This document shows, piece by piece, positions 1 to 8,002 of a stretch of 39,633 bases of DNA. The notes below the pieces were generated by a model. The model was given only the letters and a program-made list of their open reading frames with translations. It was not told the DNA's origin and made no database searches. The stretch comes from an uncultured Fusicatenibacter sp. (GTDB lineage Bacteria > Bacillota > Clostridia > Lachnospirales > Lachnospiraceae). The translations under genes and the position numbers were made by a program. The DNA lies in NCBI GenBank assembly GCA_902493585.1, contig CABUPZ010000023.1:1-39633 (forward strand), given 5' to 3'. The number at the start of each line of letters is the position of its first letter. Within the stretch, counting starts at the first letter, position 1.

Positions 1-35
1 ATATGGGAATGATGTAATTCCGTTACCGTGAAAGG

Positions 36-70
36 AAAGGGCTATCGCAGGTAGACGATAGCCCTTTTTT
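36..70 (+). terminator. Rho-independent terminator of the upstream gene
   Basis: A 12-base arm (AAAGGGCTATCG, 36-47) pairs with its complement starting at 56 across an 8-base loop and runs straight into a tract of T. It ends transcription of a gene that lies before the window. Confidence 0.9.
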
Positions 71-80
71 GTGATATAAT
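52..80 (+). promoter_or_regulatory. Possible promoter for the gene at 128
   Basis: A perfect TATAAT lies at 75-80, and TAGACG at 52-57 is 17 bases upstream (4 of 6 matches to TTGACA). The -35 falls inside the terminator hairpin and the spacer includes its T tract, so terminator and promoter would overlap. The -10 is strong but the -35 is weak. Confidence 0.5.
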
Positions 81-127
81 TGTGAGCACGACCGGGGGGG
101 ATTACCAGCGAAGGAGAAGAACGCAAG

Positions 128-791
128 ATGGCAAAGCGGTATGAGTCAGACAGAACAAGAAAAGAAAAAATGGAGCTGGAGCGCCAGAAGCTGTCGGAGA
201 TGAAATTAAGGGGAAAGCTGGACTACATCTGGACCTACTATAAACCCGTCATTTTCGGAATTATCGGTGTGATCGCTCTGATTTTCATCATCAGAAATCA
301 GATTGAAAACGCAAAATATTATGATATTCTGAGCATCGGAGTGGCGAATTCCACCAATGTGGAATCCCTGGATCCTCTGGAAGAGGAGCTTCAGCAGCAG
401 TTCGGAGATCCCGAGGATCAATACCAGCGTGTCGGGATTGATACGAGTTATTCCTTTGGATTCGATATGAGCAACGCGGATTATAATACCGTGATGAAAT
501 TCGCAGCGATCGTCGCGGCTCAGGATATGGATATCCTGATCTGCAACCAAGAGGTCTATGAACATTATGATGATCAGGAATATTTTATGGATCTGACAGA
601 ACTTCTTTCCGAAGAGGAATGTCAGAAATACAATCTTTCCGAAGGATACCGCGCTTGAGATTACCAATCTTCCACGGTATCAGGAAATGAATCTCACTTC
701 TTATGAACCGGTATATCTGGCAGTCCTGACGAATGCACAGAATCTGGATACAACAAAAGCTTTTATTAATTACCTTGAGGAGGATAACTGA
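128..791 (+). pseudogene. Membrane-anchored protein of unknown function, frameshifted near its 3' end
   Basis: The first frame runs from ATG 128 (ribosome binding site AAGGAG at 111-116) to TGA 658, giving 176 residues: a basic, charged N-terminus, one membrane segment around residues 38-55 and an acidic extracytoplasmic part. The +1 frame continues without a break from about 640 to TGA 789-791 and encodes a plausible tail starting DTALEITNLPRY and ending FINYLEEDN. It stops 2 bases before the next ATG, as expected for an operon partner. Removing one base near 643 would join the two frames into a protein of about 220 residues. This is either a recent inactivating frameshift or a sequence error. 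I do not recognise a function. The partner at 794 suggests a joint envelope role, which is inference. Confidence 0.7.
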
Positions 792-793
792 AA

Positions 794-1303
794 ATGAGCG
801 ATTTGTACACAGAAGTTATGGTGGCGAAAAAACCAACGGCGAAAGATCAGCTGATCAAATTTGTATTGATCCTGTTTACGGTGCTGTTTGCGCTGGCAGG
901 GCTTGTGCTCATGCCGATTCTGTTGGTTGCAGCTGTGATTCTTGGCGTGGTGGATTATTTTTTCATTCCGCGTCTGAGTGTAGAGTTTGAGTATCTGTAT
1001 GTAAATGGAGAACTTGATGTAGACCGTATTTTCTCCAAAGCGAGAAGAAAACGTGCGGCCAGCTATGATCTTTCTTCGATGGAAATCATGGCGCCATGGA
1101 GTTCCCATCGCCTGGATTCTTACAAAAATAACCGGAGTTTGAAAAAAGTTGACTATTCTTCCGGCATCGAAGGACAGGGACATAAGCCATATGGCTTTGT
1201 GATCTCCAACAAAAATCAGCTGGAGTTGGTTATTTTTGAACCGAACGAGGTCATGCTGAAGGATATCCGCAGCAAGATGCCGAGAAAGGTATTTTATGAT
1301 TGA
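794..1303 (+). CDS. Small membrane protein, DUF6106-like
   Basis: This 169-residue protein has two closely spaced membrane segments around residues 22-56, followed by a basic cytoplasmic part rich in Lys and Arg. The pattern and size resemble the Lachnospiraceae family I know as DUF6106; the name is from memory and not verified. The ribosome binding site GAGGA lies in the end of the preceding frameshifted gene, 2 bases from its restored stop codon, so the two were probably translated together. Its own stop codon overlaps the -35 box of the guaB promoter and no terminator lies between them, so some read-through into guaB is likely. Function unknown. Confidence 0.8.
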   Translation: MSDLYTEVMVAKKPTAKDQLIKFVLILFTVLFALAGLVLMPILLVAAVILGVVDYFFIPRLSVEFEYLYVNGELDVDRIFSKARRKRAASYDLSSMEIMAPWSSHRLDSYKNNRSLKKVDYSSGIEGQGHKPYGFVISNKNQLELVIFEPNEVMLKDIRSKMPRKVFYD

Positions 1304-1328
1304 CAGGGTTTTTCAGTTTTGATAAACT
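1300..1328 (+). promoter_or_regulatory. guaB promoter
   Basis: TTGACA at 1300-1305 is a perfect -35 box and TAAACT at 1323-1328 a good -10 box, with a 17-base spacer. It lies 45 bases before the guaB start and overlaps the stop codon of the previous gene. Confidence 0.8.
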
Positions 1329-1372
1329 TATAAGAAACTGTTAATGACAAATGAAGAAAGGGAGAAAAGAAA

Positions 1373-2830
1373 ATGGGCACAATTATTGGTGATGGCATTA
1401 CTTTTGACGACGTGCTGCTGGTTCCGCAGTACTCAGAAGTAACCCCAAACATGGTGGACCTTACAACCAACCTGACAAAAAAGATCAAGCTGAATATTCC
1501 GATGATGAGCGCAGGTATGGATACGGTGACGGAACACCGTATGGCAATTGCGATGGCACGCCAGGGAGGAATCGGTATTATCCATAAGAATATGTCGATT
1601 GAACAGCAGGCGGAAGAAGTCGATAAGGTAAAACGTTCCGAAAATGGTGTTATCACGGATCCGTTTTCCTTATCTCCGGAGCATACACTGGCGGATGCCA
1701 ACGATCTGATGGCAAAATTCCGTATTTCCGGTGTACCGATCACAGAGGGAACAAAACTGGTCGGCATCATTACAAACCGTGACCTGAAATTCGAGACAGA
1801 TTTTACAAAGAAGATCAAAGAATCCATGACCAGCGAAGGACTGATCACCGCAAAGGTAGGTGTGACGCTGGAGGAAGCAAAAGAGATTCTGGCAAAATCC
1901 AGAAAGGAAAAGCTTCCGATCGTAGACGATGATTTTAACCTGAGAGGTCTGATCACGATCAAGGATATCGAAAAGAACATCAAGTATCCGTTGTCCGCAA
2001 AGGACGAGCAGGGACGTCTGCTGTGCGGCGCTGCCGTAGGTGTCACAGCAAACGTTCTGGAGCGTGTGGAGGCTCTGGTCAATGCACATGTAGATGTGAT
2101 TGTTATCGATTCTGCACATGGACATTCCGCAAATATCTTTAAGACACTTCGCAGCATCAAGGAAAAATTCCCGGATCTGCAGGTAATTGCAGGAAACGTT
2201 GCGACTGCGGAAGCAACCCGCGATCTGATCGCAGCCGGAGCGGATGCAGTAAAGGTAGGTATCGGACCTGGATCCATCTGTACGACCCGTGTCGTTGCAG
2301 GTATCGGCGTACCGCAGATCACAGCGGTTATGAACTGCTATGAAGAAGCAAAGAAGACCGGAACTCCGATCATCGCCGACGGTGGTATCAAGTATTCCGG
2401 AGACATGACCAAGGCAATTGCAGCCGGAGCCAATGTCTGCATGATGGGAAGCATCTTTGCAGGTTGTGACGAGAGCCCGGGAGAGTTCGAACTGTTCCAG
2501 GGAAGAAAGTATAAGGTATACCGTGGAATGGGCTCTATCGCAGCGATGGAAAACGGCAGTAAGGACCGTTACTTCCAGACCGATGCCAAGAAGCTGGTAC
2601 CGGAAGGCGTTGAGGGACGTGTTGCTTACAAGGGTCTTGTGGAAGACACCGTCTTCCAGCTGATCGGAGGAATCCGTTCCGGTATGGGATACTGCGGCGC
2701 AAAGGACATTGAGACACTGAAGGAGACTGGAAAATTCGTAAAGATTTCCGCAGCATCTCTGAAGGAATCTCATCCGCATGATATTCATATCACCAAAGAG
2801 GCTCCGAACTATATGGTAGAGAACGACTGA
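1373..2830 (+). CDS. guaB: IMP dehydrogenase
   Basis: This enzyme oxidises IMP to XMP with NAD+, the first committed step of GMP synthesis. The 485-residue length is standard. The N-terminal barrel begins IIGDGITFDDVLLVPQYS. Two CBS regulatory domains occupy about residues 92-205. The catalytic loop GPGSICTTR carries the active-site cysteine at residue 303, and the IMP-binding GGIKYSGD and the YRGMGS segment follow. ATG 1373 has a good ribosome binding site (AAGAAAGGGAG). The gene has its own promoter at 1300 and a strong terminator at 2870, so it is mainly monocistronic. No guanine-sensing leader is visible in the short 5' region. Confidence 0.98.
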   Translation: MGTIIGDGITFDDVLLVPQYSEVTPNMVDLTTNLTKKIKLNIPMMSAGMDTVTEHRMAIAMARQGGIGIIHKNMSIEQQAEEVDKVKRSENGVITDPFSLSPEHTLADANDLMAKFRISGVPITEGTKLVGIITNRDLKFETDFTKKIKESMTSEGLITAKVGVTLEEAKEILAKSRKEKLPIVDDDFNLRGLITIKDIEKNIKYPLSAKDEQGRLLCGAAVGVTANVLERVEALVNAHVDVIVIDSAHGHSANIFKTLRSIKEKFPDLQVIAGNVATAEATRDLIAAGADAVKVGIGPGSICTTRVVAGIGVPQITAVMNCYEEAKKTGTPIIADGGIKYSGDMTKAIAAGANVCMMGSIFAGCDESPGEFELFQGRKYKVYRGMGSIAAMENGSKDRYFQTDAKKLVPEGVEGRVAYKGLVEDTVFQLIGGIRSGMGYCGAKDIETLKETGKFVKISAASLKESHPHDIHITKEAPNYMVEND

Positions 2831-2869
2831 ACATAATATAGCACGCAGGCACAGACTGAGTGTGAGAGA

Positions 2870-2920
2870 AACGGTACCCGCGGCATTGCGTGAGGCAATG
2901 TTACGCGGGTGCCGTTTTTT
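2870..2920 (+). terminator. Terminator after guaB
   Basis: The arm ACGGTACCCGCG (2871-2882) pairs with CGCGGGTGCCGT (2904-2915, one G-T pair). An inner stem GCATTGC/GCAATGT extends it, and six T follow. A long and convincing rho-independent terminator. Confidence 0.92.
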
Positions 2921-2968
2921 GCGAAAATGATGTAATTTTTGTGAATATATAGCGCTTGGAGTGATAAA

Positions 2969-3394
2969 GTGATAAAATTTATTGATGATCAGAAGGAAAA
3001 GAAAAGGGTTTCCAGAGACATTTTGCAAAGCCTGCCGGAATGGTTCGGAATTCCGGAAAGTACGGAGGAATATATCAAAACCAGCGAAGACCTGCCGTTC
3101 TGGGGGACTTTTTCCAATGGGAAACCGGTCGGATTCCTGGCGATGAAGGAAACCGGACCGGTGACTGGGGAAATCTATGTGATGGCTGTCCGGAGAGAGT
3201 ATCAGCGTTCCGGACTTGGGAGAGCTTTGTGGCAGGAATGTCTGAAGTATGCGAGGGAACATGGATATCAGTATATGCAGGTGAAAACGATAAAGCGGGG
3301 ATGCCTATGTTCAATACATAGGAAAAGAGTCTTAAGAGACAGAGGGAGAGTTAAATGCAGCAAAAGAGAAAACGATACCGTTATTCACGGATGA
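2969..3394 (+). pseudogene. GNAT-family N-acetyltransferase with lost C-terminus
   Basis: GTG 2969 is preceded by TTGGAG at a suitable distance. Residues 1-107 look like a normal GNAT acetyltransferase: the central strand around GEIYVMAV is followed by the acetyl-CoA loop RREYQRSGLGRAL and by a helix ending at MQVKT. Homologues I know continue with about 45 residues that contain a conserved NRFY-SLGF region and end in a QIYVM-like motif. Here those are absent: after residue 107 the frame goes into 34 residues of basic sequence that overlap the start of the amidase gene by 40 bases. A deletion has most likely removed the last third of the gene, and the remaining product probably does not fold properly. 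The comparison with homologues is from memory. Confidence 0.6.
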
Positions 3395-4056
3395 CAAGAA
3401 AGAGAAGAAGGGCACAGATCCGCCGCAGGATAATTGGTGTGGGGGCTGCAGTTTTATGTGTGTTTGGAATTGGCTTTGGAATACGGCAGCTGACAGGTAT
3501 CGGGCAGAGCGGACCTGTTGATATTCAGGCAGATACTACCAGCGTACAGTGGGAGGGGGCTCCGCCGATCCATGTGGAACTTCTGACGCCAAATGAATGG
3601 TCAAGGCCACAGATTCCGTTGGAGCAGATCCAGGGAATCGTGATTCATTATACGGCAAATCCGGGCAGTACGGCACAGCAGAACCATGATTATTTTGAGG
3701 GACTGAAGGATGCTCAGTCCACCAAGGCAAGTAGCCATTTTATCATTGGGCTGGACGGTGAAGTGATCCAGTGTATCCCCAGCTCTGAATGGGCTTATGC
3801 ATCCAATGACAGGAACAGTGATACCTTATCGATTGAATGCTGCCATCCGGATGAGAGCGGACAGTTCAATGATGCGACGTATCAGTCGATGGTGGAACTG
3901 ACCGGCTGGCTGTGTCACAGGTTCGGCCTTTCGTCGGAGGATGTGATCCGCCATTATGATGTGACAGGAAAGGACTGTCCGAAGTATTTTGTGGAGCATG
4001 AGGATGCTTGGGTACAGTTCCGGCAGGATGTACAGGAATATGCAGACAGTCTGTGA
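3355..4056 (+). CDS. N-acetylmuramoyl-L-alanine amidase (PGRP/Amidase_2 type), membrane-anchored
   Basis: This 233-residue protein starts with a very basic cytoplasmic stretch, then one membrane segment around residues 31-47 and an exported amidase domain from about residue 80. Zinc ligands fit the family: His98 in IVIHYTANP, His200 in IRHYDV and Cys208 in GKDCPKYF. SSHFIIGLDG and WAYAS are the usual core motifs. It should cut the bond between MurNAc and L-alanine in peptidoglycan at the outer membrane face, with a role in wall turnover or recycling. The ribosome binding site AGGGAGAG lies inside the 3' end of the broken acetyltransferase. No promoter of its own was found. Confidence 0.93.
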   Translation: MQQKRKRYRYSRMTRKRRRAQIRRRIIGVGAAVLCVFGIGFGIRQLTGIGQSGPVDIQADTTSVQWEGAPPIHVELLTPNEWSRPQIPLEQIQGIVIHYTANPGSTAQQNHDYFEGLKDAQSTKASSHFIIGLDGEVIQCIPSSEWAYASNDRNSDTLSIECCHPDESGQFNDATYQSMVELTGWLCHRFGLSSEDVIRHYDVTGKDCPKYFVEHEDAWVQFRQDVQEYADSL

Positions 4057-4139
4057 CATTGGAGCGTGTTTAAAATTCATTTCTGCAGACTGTGACGCAA
4101 ATCTTGCAGAAACCAATAGTGTTTGGGAGGAGAATCGCA

Positions 4140-5024
4140 ATGATTTACCTGGAAAATTTTTGTTTTCCGGACGAAGAGAGGGAATCGGGTTTTTTCTATC
4201 GCCTGGATGATCCGCGCCTGAAACGAACATGCTACGATTCTTATTATCCGTTTCAGATACTTTCCAAAAGAAAGTTCCGGAGGGTGGATTTTGAACCGAT
4301 TACTGTTTTTTATGGGGGAAATGGATGCGGAAAGACAACGGCGCTGAACGTGATCGCCGCGAAACTGGGGCTGGAACGGGATACGCCTTATAACCGTTCT
4401 GAGTTTTTTGAAGATTATCTTGAACTCTGTGATGCTGAGGTGATTGGAAAACTGCCGAAGGGAAGCCGGATCATCACCAGCGATGATGTGTTTGACTATA
4501 TGCTGAACATCCGCTCTCTCAATAATGGTGTGGAAGTGCGGCGGGAGGAACTGTTTGAAGAATACCTGGAAATGAAATATTCAAAGTTTCGGATGCGCTC
4601 CCTGGACGATTACGACCAGCTGAAAAAGGTCAATATGGCAAGGAGCAAAACCCAGTCCAAATATGTCCGGGCCAATACGCCGGGAAATGTCAGGGAATAC
4701 TCCAATGGGGAGAGTGCCTGGTCTTATTTCTGTGAAAAGATCGAAGAGAACGGTCTCTATCTGCTGGATGAGCCGGAAAACAGCCTTTCTCCGAACCGGC
4801 AGATGGAACTGATGAAATTTCTGGAGGATTCGGCAAGATTTTTTGGATGCCAGTTTGTGATCTCAACGCATTCGCCGTTCCTGCTGGCGATGCGGGGCGC
4901 GAAGATCTACGATCTGGATGAGAATCCGGTGGATGTGAAACGATGGACGGAACTGGAAAATGTGCGGGTTTATTATGAGTTTTTCCGGGAGCATGAAGGA
5001 GAGTTTGAGACGAATTTTCCATAA
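4140..5024 (+). CDS. AAA-type ATP-binding protein (ABC/SMC-like single domain)
   Basis: I place the start at ATG 4140, since GGAGGAG lies at 4126-4132; an upstream in-frame ATG at 4092 lacks a site. The protein has 294 residues. Walker A is GGNGCGKTT (about residues 59-67), Walker B LLDEPENSLS, and the switch histidine lies in STHSPFLLA. The helical insert between them is charged. This is the arrangement of the RecF/SMC-like and OLD-related ATPases annotated as 'AAA family ATPase', which are soluble and often have no known partner. No nuclease or membrane partner is next to it, so the role stays open. A terminator follows directly. Confidence 0.88.
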   Translation: MIYLENFCFPDEERESGFFYRLDDPRLKRTCYDSYYPFQILSKRKFRRVDFEPITVFYGGNGCGKTTALNVIAAKLGLERDTPYNRSEFFEDYLELCDAEVIGKLPKGSRIITSDDVFDYMLNIRSLNNGVEVRREELFEEYLEMKYSKFRMRSLDDYDQLKKVNMARSKTQSKYVRANTPGNVREYSNGESAWSYFCEKIEENGLYLLDEPENSLSPNRQMELMKFLEDSARFFGCQFVISTHSPFLLAMRGAKIYDLDENPVDVKRWTELENVRVYYEFFREHEGEFETNFP

Positions 5025-5063
5025 TGCGGGGCGTGCAGAATATCGATCAGATGAACTGTTGTG

Positions 5064-5124
5064 AAAAGAGTGCTGAAAATGAGTGAAGGCCGAAGACTCA
5101 CTGGTTTTTCAGCGCTCTTTTTTT
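5064..5124 (+). terminator. Terminator after the ATPase gene
   Basis: A 16-bp stem pairs 5064-5079 with 5106-5121 (one G-T pair) and ends in a T run; the loop holds a smaller stem (GAGTGA/TCACT). The 5' arm also begins with A residues, so it could work on both strands. Confidence 0.9.
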
Positions 5125-5255
5125 ATGCTTTTTCTTGCTTGAGCAGTGAGCTTTTACAGATGCACGGCACAAAATGAAAAAAAATTTTCAAAAAGAAAAT
5201 ATTGAAAATTTATTTACATTTAACAAAAGTATGAAAGAAAGATTTACAGAGGTTT

Positions 5256-5263
5256 GCTATAGT
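5256..5263 (+). promoter_or_regulatory. Possible extended -10 promoter of the ECF-PHP block, in a 230-base leader
   Basis: The gap 5125-5357 holds no gene. Its first part is very AT-rich. TGCTATAGT at 5256-5263 fits an extended -10 box, but no good -35 box lies 17 bases upstream. Transcription from here would give an untranslated leader of about 90 bases. I looked for a riboswitch fold in it and saw only repeated TTCGG motifs without good pairing partners. Confidence 0.4.
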
Positions 5264-5357
5264 ATAGAAGGAACAAAGAGAGACATGCAGATTTCGGAGC
5301 GGAGGTTTCGGATATTCGGAATCGGTTTGTCAGAAAATCAATCTGGAGGAATTGAAA

Positions 5358-6200
5358 ATGGAGACGATGAAAAGACCGGCTGCAACGCAGTCGCAAAAAC
5401 TGATGATTTTTGTTCTTACGATGGCGCTCTACGGAATGGCTACCCTGTTTACAGAACTGATCCCGAGTTTTCAGGTGGGGGTTGTAGAGTTTTCCGTGGA
5501 ATATTTTCTGTTTATCCCGTTGGTACTGAGCATGCTGTTTGATCCGATTTCAGCAGCGCTGGGAGCAGCGACCGGAGAATTGGTGTTCAGCGAGATTATG
5601 CTTGGGCAGTTCGGCGGACTTGGAGAGCTGGAAAAGTTTATCACAGTGACCATCGGCGTATATCTGGCAGGCCGTATGGTGAAGGATCCGAAAAACCGTA
5701 AGATGGTAGGAATTGCCGCTCTTACAGGAACGGGTGTCCAGCTGTTTCTCAGTATGCTGGTTGATATTTTCAAAGTGCAGTTTGCCGTGCAGGATTTTGA
5801 AGCGGTACCGGGACTGCCGGAAAGTGTGTTCGCAACAGAAGGGTTTGCGTTTGCCAATGATCTTCTGTTCTCAGGTATTTTGTTCTGTATGCTTCCTACC
5901 CTTTACCTCGTGCCGAAGTTATACGGAAAGATCGAGCCACTCCTTGGCATGGAGCCGCGTTCGGAAAAGACAGCTCTTGGAGCCATCAATGGAAAAGTAA
6001 TCCTTGCCTGTCTTGGAGCGTTTGCTGTAGCTGTGGCAGCTGAAATGCTGGCGGAAAGCGGAATGTCCCTGATCGACTGGGAAGCAGACTGGGCAGGAAG
6101 CGGTACAGCGCTTGCGGCAGGTATGGTAGTCGCTGCGGCTGCGGCGGTGATCGTTCTGGTCGTCATGAAAAAAAGAGCAGAGGCAGGAAAACAAAACTGA
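5358..6200 (+). CDS. ECF transporter S component, substrate unknown
   Basis: The start is ATG 5358 with GGAGGA 7 bases upstream; an earlier TTG at 5352 is too close to that site. The 280-residue protein is very hydrophobic with about six membrane segments. The stretch FIPLVLSMLFDPISAALGAA resembles the loop after the first helices in S components, the part that binds the substrate and plugs into EcfT. It is followed by a double ATPase and EcfT, so this is a dedicated (group I) ECF importer. The last 80 residues, with a stretch of Ala and Val, are longer than in most vitamin S components. The sequence does not match the thiamine, biotin, folate or cobalt types I know. PHP phosphoesterases downstream hint at a phosphate-linked ligand, which is inference. 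Confidence 0.75.
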   Translation: METMKRPAATQSQKLMIFVLTMALYGMATLFTELIPSFQVGVVEFSVEYFLFIPLVLSMLFDPISAALGAATGELVFSEIMLGQFGGLGELEKFITVTIGVYLAGRMVKDPKNRKMVGIAALTGTGVQLFLSMLVDIFKVQFAVQDFEAVPGLPESVFATEGFAFANDLLFSGILFCMLPTLYLVPKLYGKIEPLLGMEPRSEKTALGAINGKVILACLGAFAVAVAAEMLAESGMSLIDWEADWAGSGTALAAGMVVAAAAAVIVLVVMKKRAEAGKQN

Positions 6201-6207
6201 GGAAATG

Positions 6208-6235
6208 GTAACGGTTCAGCTGGCTGAACCATTGC
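6208..6235. repeat. 28-base palindromic repeat, copy A
   Basis: GGTTCAGC (6213-6220) and GCTGAACC (6223-6230) form a perfect 8-bp stem around TG. Outer pairs continue with one mismatch. It sits 7 bases after the S component gene and 39 bases before the ATPase start. Confidence 0.85.
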
Positions 6236-6274
6236 GAATACTTGCGGCGCTGGCCGCTGAAGGAGTTGCGAGAT

Positions 6275-7987
6275 ATGAATGTGATTGAAATCAGAGATCT
6301 GACTTATACTTATCCGGGTGCATCCCGTCCTACCCTGGACCATCTGAATCTGAACGTGGAAAAGGGGGATTTTCTTGCCATCATAGGAAATAATGGATGC
6401 GGAAAATCGACACTCTGCAAGACGATGAATGGTCTGATCCCGCATTTTATTGCCGGTGAGTTCGAAGGAAGTGTCCTGGTAGAACAGCAGGATACCAGAA
6501 CGATGGATGTGGGCCGGATTGCAGGAAAAGTGGGATATGTTTACCAGGATTTTGAAAATCAGATCGTGAGACCTACGGTCCTGGATGACGCGTCCTATGC
6601 CTGCATGAATTATGCGATGCCGGATTATCTGGAAAGGGGAAGGGAAGCGCTGCGTCAGTGTGGACTGGAAGGCAGAGAGCAGGAGTATATCTGGCAGCTT
6701 TCCGGCGGGCAGACGCATCTGCTGGCGCTGGCCGGCGCCGTTTCCCTGGAACCGGATGTACTGATCCTGGATGAACCGATCGCCCAGCTGGATCCAAGGC
6801 ATGCGGATCTGATTTACGGGGTACTGAAAAATCTCAATGAAACCTGGGGAAAAACGATTATTGTGATCGAGCATCACACCGAGTATATTGCAGACTACTG
6901 CCATCATGTGGCGCTGCTGAAAGACGGCCATACGGAGTGGGTGCTGCCCTCCGACGAGGCGCTGCGAAGAGTGGAGGAGCTTCAGGAGTGCAATATTTTC
7001 CCTCCGCAGGTGACGATTGCGGCGCATCAGATGAAAAAAGAGGGAATGCTGGCGGAAGACACTGTGCTTCCGACGACCATCGAGGCTGGAAAAAAAGTGT
7101 TTGATCATCTGTTTTATCGTGGGGAAATCTGTATGGAGCGGGAGACATCAGGAAAAAAACAGCAGGAAACAGAATCTGCGGTTTCGTTCCGAAAGGTTGC
7201 CGTATCCTACCGGGCGGTAAAAGGAGAGGCGAAACAGGTTTTTCGTAATCTGAATCTGGAAATCAAAAAGGGCGAAAAAATCGCGCTGATCGGTTCCAAC
7301 GGAGCCGGAAAATCTACCCTGATGAAGCTGATGACCGGACTGATCAAACCATCCGAGGGAGAGATCCTTTTGAAAGGAAAAGGAATCCGTGACACCAAAC
7401 CGGAGGCGCTTTCAAAAATGATCTCTCTGGTTTATCAGAATCCGGAAGAGATGTTTATCAAGGATTCCATTGAAAAAGATATTGCTTTCGCGATGGAGGC
7501 GCGCAATACGGAAAACTGGCAGGAGAGGACGAAAGCGCTCCTGGAGCAGTTCCGACTGACAGAACTGAAGGACAGGGACGGAAGGCTTCTTTCGGGAGGG
7601 CAGATGCGCAGAGCCAGCCTGGCGATCGGTATTGCCTTGAATCCGGAGATCCTGCTGCTGGATGAGCCGACGGCAAACCTGGATATTGCTACAAGAAAAG
7701 AGATTATGCGCACGTTGAATGAAATGAAGGATATCACGGAAACCGTCCTGATCGCAACTCATGATATGCAGCTTGTCTGTGAGTGGGCGGAGAGGATCAT
7801 CGTGTTATGTCAGGGAGAAGTCGTTGCGGACGGAAGCAGAAATGAAATTTTCGGAAACGGCAGGGTGCTGGAACTGACAGGAATCCGGCCGCCGGAAATT
7901 TTTGATATGGGAAAAGTATTGAACCCGGGTGCGTTCTGCTATACGATTCAGGAGTTCCGTCAGCAGTTTGGCTGCGGCTGCCTGTAA
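6275..7987 (+). CDS. ECF-type ABC transporter ATPase with two fused ATP-binding domains
   Basis: This is a 570-residue fusion of EcfA1-like and EcfA2-like subunits. The first domain has Walker A GNNGCGKST (residues 38-46), signature LSGGQTH and Walker B LILDEPIAQLDP. The second has GSNGAGKST, signature LSGGQMRR and LLLDEPTANLD. Both halves look catalytically intact, and a linker of some 80 residues joins them. It powers uptake by the S component and EcfT at the inner face of the membrane. ATG 6275 is chosen because AAGGAG lies 9 bases upstream; an in-frame upstream extension has no such site. Copy A of the 28-base repeat lies directly before the gene. Confidence 0.95.
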   Translation: MNVIEIRDLTYTYPGASRPTLDHLNLNVEKGDFLAIIGNNGCGKSTLCKTMNGLIPHFIAGEFEGSVLVEQQDTRTMDVGRIAGKVGYVYQDFENQIVRPTVLDDASYACMNYAMPDYLERGREALRQCGLEGREQEYIWQLSGGQTHLLALAGAVSLEPDVLILDEPIAQLDPRHADLIYGVLKNLNETWGKTIIVIEHHTEYIADYCHHVALLKDGHTEWVLPSDEALRRVEELQECNIFPPQVTIAAHQMKKEGMLAEDTVLPTTIEAGKKVFDHLFYRGEICMERETSGKKQQETESAVSFRKVAVSYRAVKGEAKQVFRNLNLEIKKGEKIALIGSNGAGKSTLMKLMTGLIKPSEGEILLKGKGIRDTKPEALSKMISLVYQNPEEMFIKDSIEKDIAFAMEARNTENWQERTKALLEQFRLTELKDRDGRLLSGGQMRRASLAIGIALNPEILLLDEPTANLDIATRKEIMRTLNEMKDITETVLIATHDMQLVCEWAERIIVLCQGEVVADGSRNEIFGNGRVLELTGIRPPEIFDMGKVLNPGAFCYTIQEFRQQFGCGCL

Positions 7988-8002
7988 GAAGGAGAGAGAA
8001 TT

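Noticed and set aside
1670..3262. Long open frame on the minus strand opposite guaB
   Set aside because: It runs antisense to the full IMP dehydrogenase gene and beyond its terminator, has no ribosome binding site and no recognisable motif. Codon bias of the real gene explains it.
5264..5357. Riboswitch before the ECF transporter
   Set aside because: The leader contains few C residues and no good stems; none of the known vitamin riboswitch cores is visible.
5174..5542. Plus-strand open frame before and across the ECF S component start
   Set aside because: It overlaps the S component in another frame, has no ribosome binding site and its sequence shows no domain.
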